Positions 46,956 to 55,643 of a DNA stretch of 64,000 bases are shown piece after piece (position 1 is the first letter of the stretch; every line of letters begins with the position of its first letter). The notes beneath the pieces are model-generated. The model saw nothing but the letters and a program-made list of their open reading frames with translations, did no database searches and had not been told where the DNA came from. The DNA is from Cytobacillus oceanisediminis. GTDB taxonomy: Bacteria > Bacillota > Bacilli > Bacillales > Cytobacillaceae. The translations under genes were made by a program, and so were the position numbers. Location of the stretch: positions 3,155,501 through 3,219,500 of the forward strand of contig NZ_CP065511.1 in NCBI RefSeq assembly GCF_022811925.1, written 5' to 3'.

Positions 46956-47165
46956 TTAGTTAAGAAGATGTAAACCATGTTGTTGAATCCAATTTGTAAT
47001 TTTTTCATGGCCAACTTGTCTTTCGTCGTATGTAATCTTTACTTCACCATCATCGATGTCCACCAAAGCTCTCTCAATGCCATCCAATTTCATGAGAATC
47101 GTTTCTAATGTTTGAATCGGTTCTTCACTTGTTGCTTCTTTAATAAAAATAGTTAATTGCTTCAA
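46956..47165 (-). CDS. HMA-like small protein without metal cysteines
   Basis: 69 residues from TTG 47165 (AAGGAAGGA upstream); the open frame reaches 47219 but has no better start. LTIFIKEATSEEPIQTLETI, LDGIERALVDIDDGEVKITYD and ITNWIQQHGLHL follow the beta-alpha-beta pattern of heavy-metal-associated domains such as CopZ, yet the CxxC motif is missing. So it may bind something else or act in protein contacts. Lies between repeats R1 and R2, alone in its unit. Confidence 0.6.
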   Translation of the reverse strand: MKQLTIFIKEATSEEPIQTLETILMKLDGIERALVDIDDGEVKITYDERQVGHEKITNWIQQHGLHLLN

Positions 47166-47456
47166 TTTTAATCCTTCCTTCCGAACATTTATTCTTTGAG
47201 CTTCTGTTAGCACATTCAAGATAAATCAAGTGATTGATCGTCACCAGCACATCGTCTAAATATTCTCAATTGTTTGAACGATTTTCCATAATTCCATCTT
47301 ATTTATTATTTTAATTCTCCATTTTATTACCACTGAATTATAGAGTATGTAAATTTTTAAAAATTAACCCGTTAAGATTTAAAAAACAATGAAAAATGAA
47401 CTTATAGTAAAGTACGACGATATTGTGCTTATTTAATTGAGGAAACTTATTTTCAT

Positions 47457-47601
47457 GGTAGTTTAAAAAGAAAAAAGCTGCCTGATTAGCAGCTGTTCTT
47501 GAACAAAAGCACCCTATAGTTTAGTGAAAATCTTTACAATCTTTTGTGTAGGATCATACAAAAAAAGACGCTTTCTTACTAAAGAAAAGCGCACAATTCT
47601 G
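47457..47601 (+). repeat. array repeat R2, long form
   Basis: GTAGTTTAAAAAGAAAAAAG, hairpin GCTGCC / GGCAGC-like (AGCAGC), GTTCTTGAACAAAAGCACCC, TATAGTTTA, then the same extra module as R1 (CAATCTTTTGTGTAGGATC, GACGC...GCGCACAATT). R1 and R2 are direct repeats about 760 bp apart enclosing the HMA-like gene. Confidence 0.8.
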
Positions 47602-47641
47602 GAATAGGCCTTTACAAATTGGCACTTTAACTCATTCTCGA

Positions 47642-47821
47642 CTATTTTTTAAAATTCTCATCTACCAAAGGTTTTCCTTCTTGATCAACCATAACGGTTA
47701 ATCCACTTCCAGCAGCAGTTAGATTCAACATGTATAGAACCCCCGTCTGATTATCACGAATAATCTTAAAAAGTTCTAGCTTTCCTTGGGTATAAATAAT
47801 TTCAAAACGTTTGCTATCCAT
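47642..47821 (-). CDS. small DUF6440-like protein
   Basis: 59 residues, ATG with GGGGAGAGCGGG upstream. RFEIIYTQGKLELFKII, TGVLYMLNLTAAGSGLTVM and QEGKPLVDE match the short DUF6440 proteins of Firmicutes as I remember them. Function unknown. One-gene unit after R2. Confidence 0.6.
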   Translation of the reverse strand: MDSKRFEIIYTQGKLELFKIIRDNQTGVLYMLNLTAAGSGLTVMVDQEGKPLVDENFKK

Positions 47822-47990
47822 TATCCCGCTCTCCCCTAACCCGATAATTGCTAAAGTGATTCATTAATTTAAGTGCCGTTCTTGATAGCCTCTTTAATTT
47901 TTATCATTTGCCACTCTATTTATTAGCACCTCCAGGTTTTAATACTATTCAATTAACCCCCCTTATTTTCCTGCAAAGTCTTGTTTAGCT

Positions 47991-48070
47991 AAACTGCCCC
48001 TTTACTTGAATAAGAAAAAGCCACCTTACTTGGCAGCTGTTCTTGAAATAAAACTCACCATTAGATGAAT
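47991..48070 (+). repeat. array repeat R3
   Basis: AAACTGCCCCTTTACTTGAA, TAAGAAAAAGCC, hairpin, GGCAGCTGTTCTTGAAAT, AAAACTCACCATTAGATGAA. The right arm supplies the TAA stop of the following minus-strand gene. Confidence 0.85.
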
Positions 48071-48423
48071 AATGTATCTAAATTGATTAAAACATTCTGT
48101 TTTAGATAATTATACTGTTTATCATTAGTATCTTTATATGCTTCTTCTCTATTTGAAGGATTATCCATATATAAGATGTCTTCTATAAATTGAGAAGCTG
48201 TAAAGTCGTGTCGTCTTCCATTAATAATATTATAAAAATGCCATCCATCAGGTAATTTAGTTTTCTTTATTTCTCCATCTAATAGATCATTTACTACTAA
48301 TGTGGTAACACCACATTGCCCCTTTGCAGGATTATACTTACTCCATTTTGAACTTGATTCTAAAGACCAAGATTTAGACAAAGCATTCATTATTTGTTCT
48401 ATTTTAAACGTGTTATTCTCCAT
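48061..48423 (-). CDS. YunG-like protein
   Basis: 120 residues. SKSWSLESSSKWSKYNPAKG, QCGVTTLVVNDLLDGEI and HFYNIINGRRHDFTASQF resemble the YunG family of Bacillus: conserved Trp/Cys/His residues, cytoplasmic, function not known. The Cys of GQCGVTT and His of RRHDFT could be catalytic. Its stop codon is formed by the right arm of repeat R3. Confidence 0.75.
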   Translation of the reverse strand: MENNTFKIEQIMNALSKSWSLESSSKWSKYNPAKGQCGVTTLVVNDLLDGEIKKTKLPDGWHFYNIINGRRHDFTASQFIEDILYMDNPSNREEAYKDTNDKQYNYLKQNVLINLDTLFI

Positions 48424-48472
48424 AAAAGTCCCTTCTCTTACATCTAAATACTTATCTTAATTCTAATTAAGC

Positions 48473-48498
48473 AAACCTGCCCCGTTAGTATAACAAGA
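48473..48498 (+). repeat. array repeat R4, truncated left arm
   Basis: AAACCTGCCCCGTTAGTATA then ACAAGAAC. Hairpin and right arm are missing; the SDR gene stop lies 8 bp further. Confidence 0.65.
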
Positions 48499-48505
48499 AC
48501 CAGAA

Positions 48506-49240
48506 CTACCGTAGATAACCTCCATTATTAATATCGAACGTTGCGCCTGTATAATGTTTGGCATTATCTGATAATAAGAAGATAACAGTATCAGCCACAT
48601 CTTCAGGTAGGACAGGCGTATCGATGAGTTGATGACTTAAATACTCCTCTTTTCTCCAATTAGGTATCATACCCATCATTGGCGTATTAACCATCGTAGG
48701 AGCAACAGCATTAACTCGGATGTATGGTGAGAAATTCATGGCACAGCTTTTAGTTAAACCTAGTATGGCAGCTTTTGATAACCCATAAATTGCATCTGAG
48801 CTGCCTTCCATGCCTGACACTGAAGACATATTAATGATGACTCCCTTACGATGGCTTTGGAACAATTTTTTGCCGAACATTTGTGAGAAATAAATAAATC
48901 CCTTAACGTTTATATCTAAGACTTTATCAATTTCATCTACTTGATAATCCAATATATTTTTCGCCAAATAAATCCCCGCATTATTAACTAAACCATCTAC
49001 ATCAGAATGTTCTGCTTCAACATATACAAAAAATTTAGCGACCTCTTCATAGCTACTTACATCTAATTGATATGTATGTAGATCAGAGCGATCATCCATT
49101 GACCGTTTTAAGTCATATAAGGAATGTTCATTAATATCGCATGCAATAACTGAAGCACCCTCATGTAAGCATTGCTTGACAACTTCTTTTCCTATCCCAG
49201 AGGCCGCACCTGTTACGATTATTTTTCTATTTTTGAGCAC
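48506..49240 (-). CDS. short-chain dehydrogenase/reductase
   Basis: 244 residues. IIVTGAASGIGKEVV (cofactor site), GLVNNAGIYLAKN, NMSSVSGM (catalytic Ser) and YGLSKAAILG (YxxxK) are complete. A classical SDR oxidoreductase; substrate unknown. GTG start with GAGGAG at 9 bases. Self-contained unit followed by repeat R4. Confidence 0.88.
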   Translation of the reverse strand: MLKNRKIIVTGAASGIGKEVVKQCLHEGASVIACDINEHSLYDLKRSMDDRSDLHTYQLDVSSYEEVAKFFVYVEAEHSDVDGLVNNAGIYLAKNILDYQVDEIDKVLDINVKGFIYFSQMFGKKLFQSHRKGVIINMSSVSGMEGSSDAIYGLSKAAILGLTKSCAMNFSPYIRVNAVAPTMVNTPMMGMIPNWRKEEYLSHQLIDTPVLPEDVADTVIFLLSDNAKHYTGATFDINNGGYLR

Positions 49241-49318
49241 TTATCAAAACTCCTCTCTATATTTATTACTCCAATTAACTAAGTTTTATCATGAGCGTTA
49301 CCCTTTAACCTTATTGTA

Positions 49319-49384
49319 CTAACCTGCCCGTTTGTTGCATAAGAAAAAGACACCTGGCCTGACGTAGCATTACCCTTATGTTAA
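49319..49384 (+). repeat. array repeat R5
   Basis: CTAACCTGCCCGTTTGTTGC, ATAAGAAAAAGAC, weak hairpin, GCATTACCCTTATGTTAAA. Directly after the GNAT gene stop (49386). Confidence 0.75.
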
Positions 49385-49385
49385 A

Positions 49386-49826
49386 TCACAACATTTTTCT
49401 AAATGAATAGCACCATTTATCATAATCTAATTTGTCTTCATAAAAACGATGAGCATTGTTTCGCTGAATACCAGATTCTAATGCCACATATTCAGCACCA
49501 TTATCCTTTGCCCAATTATGTATAAATCCTAATAATTTCTCTCCAAATCCATATGATCGGTATGCTTTATCTGTTACCAAGTCATATATATATACGTGAC
49601 GTTTATTATAAAAGTTAACTCTCCAACTTAAGCCAGCTAAGGATACAATTCGATTATCTTTATATAAAGCATATAAAAAATACCCATCTTTCCTCATTTC
49701 TTCAAGTAAGTCCAGATATGTCTTTTCAGTCAAATCAGTTCGTAACTGTTTCATAATCGGAAAGGCTTCTAACCATTGTTTCTTGTCTGTTAGCTCTTGT
49801 ATTGATTCTACTTTTGAATTATTCAC
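49386..49826 (-). CDS. GNAT family N-acetyltransferase
   Basis: 146 residues from GTG 49826 (AAGGAG seven bases upstream). VYIYDLVTDKAYRSYGFGEK is the acetyl-CoA-binding motif A (usually RxxGxG), followed by LGFIHNWAKDNGAEYVALES and NAHRFYEDKL. Acceptor unknown. An earlier ATG at 49883 is in frame but lacks a site. Confidence 0.85.
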   Translation of the reverse strand: MNNSKVESIQELTDKKQWLEAFPIMKQLRTDLTEKTYLDLLEEMRKDGYFLYALYKDNRIVSLAGLSWRVNFYNKRHVYIYDLVTDKAYRSYGFGEKLLGFIHNWAKDNGAEYVALESGIQRNNAHRFYEDKLDYDKWCYSFRKML

Positions 49827-49898
49827 ATTAACGCTCCTTAAAATTATTATATTATTAATATTTAATTCAATTTTGAATTCCATAATTCCTTTTTCAAT

Positions 49899-49979
49899 AA
49901 ACCTGCCCCGTTAGTTAAGTAAGAAAAAGCCGCCATTGGGCAGCTTGATGTTAAAGTAATGCACCCGTTTGTTTAAGTA
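49899..49979 (+). repeat. array repeat R6
   Basis: AAACCTGCCCCGTTAGTTAA, GTAAGAAAAAGC, hairpin GCCGCC / GGGCAGC, then AATGCACCCGTTTGTTTAA. Complete copy. The next gene to its right is on the plus strand. Confidence 0.85.
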
Positions 49980-50454
49980 CATTAATTCACAAACTCAAAA
50001 ATATTTTCAGTTATTAAAGGAATACTAATTGATTGCTACTTTGCCAAATAAGTAAATAGGTAATGAAGAAACTTCGCTAAATTTACTTTCTAACAGTATA
50101 TGTATGTTCTAAGCAGAAGGAAATTCAGTAAAAATATATCGTGTCACTCGAAAACTTCTAATTCATCGAATAAAGTGATATCTATCGGAACATAACAAAA
50201 TCAAATTAAGTATTCCGCTAATTTATTGGTTACGGAACTATTAAGTGAAATTACATCTATATCTTCAGTGAATAGCTTTAAGCAATTATTAAAGTTGTTA
50301 TAATTACAATAGAATTACTCATTCTTGGCGTCTTTTGCAAATGGATTGTCGTTCCTTGCTAATTACAGAAAGACAATATATAAGTAAAATGAAATAAATA
50401 TCCCGTTAAAAGAGTTGGCTGTAATGTTCTGATAGATAGAGAGGTGTAATAGGA
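49980..50454. other. gene-free stretch before the AraC-type gene
   Basis: About 475 bp, very AT-rich, no supported ORF or strong hairpin. It must contain the promoter for the plus-strand AraC/SDR pair. Confidence 0.4.
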
Positions 50455-51468
50455 ATGACTATAAATTCTCGTGTTAGAATACCGGATGGACTTTGGAGGG
50501 GGCTAAAAAAACTTGGAATTAATGCTCATGATTTGGTTCGGAAATCAAAAATGCCGCTTACTGTACTAACTGAACAAGTTGTCACTGTTGACCAATATTA
50601 CACATTATGGCAAGCATATTCCGATATCATCGGTGACATGGAAGTTGGAATGCTGCAACTTCCGACAGTATTTGAAACAACACAGTATCCCCCGTCTGTA
50701 CTGGCAGCTTACCATGCCCGTGATTATCGGGATGCTCTTGAAAGAATGGCTCGGTACAAAGAAATGTGTCCACCTGAAAAATTACGCATTATGGAGGAAG
50801 ACACAAATTGTGTAATTGAACTGGAATGGTTTGATACGGAGCATGCGGGACCACCCCTACTTGTTGGGACCACTCTCGCGTTTTTATTGGAACTTGGACG
50901 ACGAGGCACCGGTTATTCTATAAAAGCGAAATCAGTGGAATTTACACATTCATTTGGTCAAGTACAGGCGCATGAAGAATACTTTGGCTGCCCTATCCAC
51001 ATAGGAGCAGAACGTAATAGTCTGACATTGCAAAGAGATGACCTTAATCGCCCTTTTACTTCCTACAACGCTGACTTACTGGAGATCTTAACACCAGTAT
51101 TGGAGCAAACATTAGAGGAACAGCGACACAGTCACTCCATAACAGAGATAGTTAAGTGGATGTTGAAACGCAATTTAACAGGAGAACGACTCGACATACA
51201 AGATGTAGCAAGTGAGCTCGGCATGAGCGAACGAACCTTACAGCGCCAGCTTACTTATGAAGAGACCAGCTTTAAGGAGCTGCTAAAGGAAGCCCGTCAT
51301 GAACAGTCAAGACAGTACTTGGCTAATCCTAATCTAGATATTAAAGAAGTGGCATTTCTTGTTGGATATAAAGATCAGAGCTCGTTTTATCGAGCCTTCC
51401 GTAGCTGGGAAGGTATGACCCCTTTAAATTGGCGCGCTGAATATGCACTTATAAACGAACTAAGTTGA
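50455..51468 (+). CDS. AraC-family transcription regulator
   Basis: 337 residues with a long N-terminal Arabinose_bd-like domain of the OruR/GadX type and a C-terminal double helix-turn-helix: DIQDVASELGMSERTLQRQL and DIKEVAFLVGYKDQSSFYRA. Probably controls the SDR gene that begins 26 bp beyond its stop. This pair is the only plus-strand pair in the array and is bracketed by repeats R6 and R7. Confidence 0.9.
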   Translation: MTINSRVRIPDGLWRGLKKLGINAHDLVRKSKMPLTVLTEQVVTVDQYYTLWQAYSDIIGDMEVGMLQLPTVFETTQYPPSVLAAYHARDYRDALERMARYKEMCPPEKLRIMEEDTNCVIELEWFDTEHAGPPLLVGTTLAFLLELGRRGTGYSIKAKSVEFTHSFGQVQAHEEYFGCPIHIGAERNSLTLQRDDLNRPFTSYNADLLEILTPVLEQTLEEQRHSHSITEIVKWMLKRNLTGERLDIQDVASELGMSERTLQRQLTYEETSFKELLKEARHEQSRQYLANPNLDIKEVAFLVGYKDQSSFYRAFRSWEGMTPLNWRAEYALINELS

Positions 51469-51494
51469 TAACCAGCTTAAAGGAGAAATGTATC

Positions 51495-52289
51495 TTGGAA
51501 ATGGAATTATTGAAAAAAACCGCTTTAGTTACAGGCTCAACAAAAGGCATAGGTAAAGCAATAGCGAAAGAATTGGCTAAAGAAGGAGTTAATATTCTCA
51601 TAAATGGACGCAATTATGAGGAGGTAGAACGAACTGTACAGGAAATCAAATCAGAATTCCCGCTAACTTCTCCTCAAAATGCTGCAGCCGATATTGTGGA
51701 TGTTCAACAAAGAGAGGAATTATTTAAAAAATTCCCGAATGTAGACATTTTAGTTAACAATATGGGTATTTACGAAATCATGCAATACGAGGATGTTACG
51801 GATGAACTATGGCAAAAATATTTCGAAACTAACGTATTAGCCGCAAATGGATTATGTAAACATTATCTACCAAAAATGCTGGACAATAATGATGGCCGCA
51901 TCATCTTTATTGCAAGTGAAGAAGCAGTAATGCCCTCTGGACAAATGCCTCAGTATTGTATGACAAAATCAATGCTGCTATCATTGGCAAAAAGCTTGTC
52001 TATACTAACAAAAGGAACAGAAGTTACCGTCAATACGATTATGCCGGGACCAACACTTTCTGAAAATGTCCAGGATATTATTGAGGGTATTTACAGAAAT
52101 GAAAACATAACCTTTTCAGAAAAAGAAAAACAATTCATGGTCAATAATCTGCCACAATCTGAAATACAGCGATTTATCAGACCGTTTGAAATAGGAAGAC
52201 TAGCTGCATTCTTATGCAGTCCCTATGCATCTGCATTTAAAGGCTCACCAATCCGTATGGATGGAGGAATGGTCCCGACCATTTTTTAA
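51495..52289 (+). CDS. short-chain dehydrogenase/reductase
   Basis: 264 residues from TTG 51495 (AAAGGAG nine bases upstream). ALVTGSTKGIGKAIAKELA, ILVNNMGIYE, FIASEEAV and YCMTKSMLLSLAK give the SDR cofactor and YxxxK sites; the Ser of the catalytic triad is in IASE. Substrate unknown. Likely regulated by the AraC-type protein before it. Confidence 0.85.
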   Translation: MEMELLKKTALVTGSTKGIGKAIAKELAKEGVNILINGRNYEEVERTVQEIKSEFPLTSPQNAAADIVDVQQREELFKKFPNVDILVNNMGIYEIMQYEDVTDELWQKYFETNVLAANGLCKHYLPKMLDNNDGRIIFIASEEAVMPSGQMPQYCMTKSMLLSLAKSLSILTKGTEVTVNTIMPGPTLSENVQDIIEGIYRNENITFSEKEKQFMVNNLPQSEIQRFIRPFEIGRLAAFLCSPYASAFKGSPIRMDGGMVPTIF

Positions 52290-52705
52290 TTAAAAAAGCT
52301 GCCAGGAGGAGAATTTTAATATTAAAAAATAGGTTACGAGTGGCCTATTTAATTTGTTATAACTCTCGTGCAGTACTTACCTTTGAAGTAAACTTCCGAA
52401 TTTATACGAGCTTTCAAAGTTCACGGCAAAGTTCGGAGCGTTTACTTTTACTAACCCTTCACCTAAAAAAAGGCCTCGTATGGATTCTTTCAATGCCTTT
52501 ATAATGGTTTCGTAGCGTACCTCCTAACGCAATTTCTCCCAAGAGATGCTCATTTAATTTGTTATAACCATAAATCATTAGACGTTTTCTAAATATAAAT
52601 ATTATTCTATATTCTTCTCAATGCTAAAATTCCCATAATTCTCTCTCCGTAATATTGAGGTATCTATTCCTACTTTTACTGGATATAACATTATCCTTCT
52701 TGTGC
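52290..52705. other. gene-free stretch with terminator and ORF relics
   Basis: AAATAGG / CCTATTT at 52327-52350 is a possible terminator for the SDR gene. On the minus strand around 52380-52520 a short frame (YETIIKALKESIRGLFLG) looks like a decayed coding fragment, without a start codon. AAAAAAGCTGCCAGG just after the SDR stop resembles the hairpin arm of the array repeat. Confidence 0.4.
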
Positions 52706-52787
52706 TAAACTGCCCCTTTTGTTAAATAAGAAAAAGCTGCCTGGTTCGGCAGCTGATCTTGAATATAAGCACCCGTTAGCTGAATTA
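52706..52787 (+). repeat. array repeat R7
   Basis: TAAACTGCCCCTTTTGTTAA, ATAAGAAAAAGC, hairpin GCTGCC / GGCAGC, TGATCTTGAATATAAGCACC, CGTTAGCTGAAT. One of the best copies; the ABM gene stop is 12 bp away. Confidence 0.9.
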
Positions 52788-52798
52788 GGCTAGAAGTA

Positions 52799-53125
52799 TT
52801 ACATTTCGTAAAAGTTATCCCTTTCTACTTTACACACTCTGAGTGCGAAGCTCTTGTACCATTCATTTTTACCTCTATCCTGTGCAACTAGATGTACTAA
52901 GTGTTCCTTCCAATTCTTTATCGTATCTAAGGAATCCCAATATGAAACTGTAATTCCTAACCCTTCATCTCTTGCACTTTCTACACCTAAGAATCCCATC
53001 TGCTGAGAAGCTAACTCTACCATTTTTTCCGCCATTTTTCCGTAACCTCTGTCACCTTCAGTTCGCTGTGAGGAAAATATAACCGCATAGTAAGGTGGTT
53101 GAAGAGTTTTAGCAATTCCACTCAA
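52799..53125 (-). CDS. antibiotic biosynthesis monooxygenase (ABM) domain protein
   Basis: 108 residues. YYAVIFSSQRTEG, GFLGVESARDEGLGITVSYW and WKEHLVHLVAQDRGKNEWY fit the ABM/dimeric alpha-beta barrel proteins, which include small monooxygenases and heme-degrading enzymes. Substrate unknown. Ends next to repeat R7. Confidence 0.8.
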   Translation of the reverse strand: MSGIAKTLQPPYYAVIFSSQRTEGDRGYGKMAEKMVELASQQMGFLGVESARDEGLGITVSYWDSLDTIKNWKEHLVHLVAQDRGKNEWYKSFALRVCKVERDNFYEM

Positions 53126-53195
53126 TTTAGTTCCCCCAATAATGTTTAATTTTACAGTATTCCTAATGTATAAAATTTTTACATAATTTCAAGTT

Positions 53196-53273
53196 TCCTT
53201 ATTCATTAATAAGAAAAGGCCACCAAATTTGGTAGCCGTATCTTCAATTAATGCACTCGTTTGTTCAAATAAG
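53196..53273 (+). repeat. array repeat R8
   Basis: TTCATTAATAAGAAAAGGCC, hairpin GGCCACC / GGTAGCC, ATCTTCAATTAATGCACTCG, TTTGTTCAAATAAG. Left arm worn. Four bases before the cytidine deaminase stop. Confidence 0.75.
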
Positions 53274-53276
53274 CTT

Positions 53277-53708
53277 TTATTCTATATCACTTGTATATTT
53301 TTCTGGTAATAACTCCATTACATTACACTTTACCAATTCATTTTTATAAGAAATGATAACATCAGTATTTTTCCCGTAATCACTAATTAACTCTCGACAC
53401 ATACCACAAGGAGAAACAACCCAACATTTCTCTGTATCCTCGTGTGGATGCGGATGAGCCACTGCTACTATCGTTTGAAAATCGTGTTCTCCTTCTGATA
53501 TAGACTTACCCATAGCCATTGCTTCACCACATACTGTTATTCTTCCGACATTTGCTTCAACATGAACTGCTGAAAATACATTACCAGATGTCGTTCTTAC
53601 TGCTGAACCAATGTGATGTCGTCCATATCTATAGTTCTTTTCAATAACTTTTTCTGCTTCTTTAATCAATTCATAGTCTATATCTTCCAAAGGTCTTACT
53701 TTTAACAC
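53277..53708 (-). CDS. cytidine deaminase-like protein
   Basis: 143 residues. VHVEANVGRITVCGEAMAMG has the catalytic Glu and first Cys, and SPCGMCRELISDYG the two further zinc Cys. It resembles the cytidine/blasticidin-S deaminase group. Substrate could be cytidine or a nucleoside antibiotic. Shares one repeat unit with the downstream-written racemase gene (44-bp gap). Confidence 0.85.
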   Translation of the reverse strand: MLKVRPLEDIDYELIKEAEKVIEKNYRYGRHHIGSAVRTTSGNVFSAVHVEANVGRITVCGEAMAMGKSISEGEHDFQTIVAVAHPHPHEDTEKCWVVSPCGMCRELISDYGKNTDVIISYKNELVKCNVMELLPEKYTSDIE

Positions 53709-53752
53709 GATATTCTCCCCCTAGTTGCTTCTATTTAAAAAAATTCTTAACT

Positions 53753-54442
53753 CTATTTTAAGGAAATATTTACAGCTTCGAAAGCATGTATGTAGGTTGT
53801 GTCAAATAGAGAAACATTAGAATCCTCCGGTTTTACCAATAATCCAATTTCTGTACAGCCTAATATAATCCCTTTAGCTCCAGACTCGATTAAACCATGG
53901 ATAACTTTTTTATAATAATCCCTTGATTCTTGATGAATCTTACCCAAACATAACTCTTCGTAAATAATCTTGTTTACAATCTCTCTTTCATTGTCATTTG
54001 GCACAATAACTTGTATACCGTTAAACTCCAAGCGTGATTTATAAAAATCCTCCTGCATTGTGTATCTTGTGCCTAGTAACCCAACAGAATTAATTCCTTT
54101 CTCTTTAATTTGGGCTGCTGTTGCATCTGCGATATGCAAAATGGGGATATTAATTTTCGACTGGATATCACCTATAACTTTGTGCATCGTATTAGTACAA
54201 ATGATAATAAAGTCAGCCCCTCCCTTTTCCAAAGAACGTGCAGCATTACCTAACACTTCACCGGCATTTCCCCAAGCGCCTTCTGATTGGTAACGTTCAA
54301 TTTCATGAAAATCGACACTATATAAAAGACATTTCGCTGAATGTAATCCCCCTAATCTTCTTTTAACTTCTTCATTGATAATCCGATAATATTCAACAGA
54401 AGATTCCCAACTCATTCCGCCAATAAGACCAATAACCTTCAT
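53753..54442 (-). CDS. aspartate/glutamate racemase family protein
   Basis: 229 residues from ATG 54442 (GGAGAGG upstream). VIGLIGGMSWESSVEYYR, FIIICTNTMHKV with the first Cys and IILGCTEIGLLV with the second Cys identify the cofactor-independent racemase fold. It may interconvert D- and L-aspartate or act on a related amino acid. Complete. Confidence 0.88.
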   Translation of the reverse strand: MKVIGLIGGMSWESSVEYYRIINEEVKRRLGGLHSAKCLLYSVDFHEIERYQSEGAWGNAGEVLGNAARSLEKGGADFIIICTNTMHKVIGDIQSKINIPILHIADATAAQIKEKGINSVGLLGTRYTMQEDFYKSRLEFNGIQVIVPNDNEREIVNKIIYEELCLGKIHQESRDYYKKVIHGLIESGAKGIILGCTEIGLLVKPEDSNVSLFDTTYIHAFEAVNISLK

Positions 54443-54522
54443 TTTATCCTCTCCATTATCCGCTTTTCTCTTCATGATTAGCTTCGATTAACCTACAAAC
54501 AATTCCTTTTTTATTCAACTAA

Positions 54523-54649
54523 ATGGCCCGATTGTTGAAAAAAAATAATGACCATTGTTCAACAAACCTGCCCCTATTGGTTAATAAAGAGCATACAAAG
54601 TCTTTTACTTTAATAAAAAAAGCATCCATTTGTAAAGGATGCCAAATTT
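54523..54649 (+). repeat. array repeat R9 with variant hairpin
   Basis: GGCCCGATTGTTGAA, then ATTGTTCAACAAACCTGCCC, CTATTGGTTAATAAAGAG, and a hairpin AGCATCC / GGATGCC whose minus-strand reading ends in T7. Left arm conserved, stem sequence replaced. Confidence 0.7.
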
Positions 54650-54664
54650 CAGTCCACTTTGTTT

Positions 54665-54820
54665 TTAAGACCTAGCAATCTGTTCTGCTGTTTTGTTCAT
54701 ATCTTTTTGTTCAATTACATAGACTAGCTCCTCAATAATATCGTTTAATCTCATCTGACTAGTATCTTTATTTAAAATGATTGAAGTTTTGTATAGCAAC
54801 CTTTTCTCCTGTTCAGTCAT
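54665..54820 (-). CDS. small helical protein of unknown function
   Basis: 51 residues, starts MTEQEKRLLYKTSIILN and ends DMNKTAEQIARS; GAGGTGAGG stands before two possible ATGs. Predicted to be all helix and charged. Compact gene between repeat R9 and the coiled-coil gene. I do not recognise a family; the ribosome site and position right after a repeat support it being real. Confidence 0.6.
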   Translation of the reverse strand: MTEQEKRLLYKTSIILNKDTSQMRLNDIIEELVYVIEQKDMNKTAEQIARS

Positions 54821-54944
54821 TCATATTCCTCACCTCTACCTGGTCTTACTCTTCAGTATACCCTCGCTTCATATTAATATACTTATAGTTTCGAAGTTGA
54901 ATTTTTCGACTTATTGATGAAGTGTAAACTTTGCTAGAGCCATT

Positions 54945-55388
54945 TTACTTTTTCGAACTATCCTCTAAACGTAAAATATTACTAGACCAGTTAAACGAAA
55001 AGTCTTCCTTATTAGTTTTAAATAGATCTTCAGCTTTCAAGTCCTTAGTCTTGTTCTCTACATCATTTTGAACAGACTGTTTAAACTCATTAAACTGTCG
55101 CTCTAAATCCTCCATTTTACGAGCATAAGACTCATCTTCTCTTTTATAGAATTCAGCCTCTTGCGCATACTTTTTCTTTTCATCTGGATCACTAGAGCTT
55201 TCTGCCTTGCTGTAAGCCTCTTCTGCTTGCTTTGCTTTTTCTTTTCCTAAGTTACTAAACCAATTTTTTATAAATTCAAAGGCTTTGGCAAAAATAAGTT
55301 CAGCCAATTCCTTCCCATATTTAACTAGTAACTTTTGAATCTCTGGCCAAATTTTTTCCATAAAGAATTTAACTATTACTTTCCGCAT
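54945..55388 (-). CDS. coiled-coil protein of unknown function
   Basis: 147 residues. N-terminal amphipathic helix (VIVKFFMEKIWPEIQKLLV, then FIKNWFSNLGKEK) followed by a highly charged segment AKQAEEAYSKAESSSDPDEK and a long predicted coiled coil to residue 120. No signal peptide. I cannot name a family. It might associate with membranes through the aromatic N-terminal helices. Confidence 0.65.
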   Translation of the reverse strand: MRKVIVKFFMEKIWPEIQKLLVKYGKELAELIFAKAFEFIKNWFSNLGKEKAKQAEEAYSKAESSSDPDEKKKYAQEAEFYKREDESYARKMEDLERQFNEFKQSVQNDVENKTKDLKAEDLFKTNKEDFSFNWSSNILRLEDSSKK

Positions 55389-55539
55389 AGTAAAATATAC
55401 CTCCTAAGATGCCTACCTCCATTATATTACAGACTTTTGGGTATACAATATAATTTTTTGTTAATGCACACATTAATTTATCCGCTGTTTTCACAGCAGT
55501 TACCTCTTTTTAAGAGCCCCAAATAGTTCTCTTATTCCA

Positions 55540-55616
55540 AAAACCTGCCCCGTTAGTTAAAGAAAAAGCCGCCGATTGGCAGCAGACTCTTAAAGCAAAA
55601 CACCCGTTTATTTTTG
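55540..55616 (+). repeat. array repeat R10
   Basis: AAACCTGCCCCGTTAGTTAA, AGAAAAAGCC, hairpin GCCGCC / GGCAGC, AGACTCTTAAAGCAAAACACC, CGTTTATTTTT. Followed by the DinB fragment. Confidence 0.85.
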
Positions 55617-55643
55617 TACAATTTTCAATTCTTTTTTCCACCA

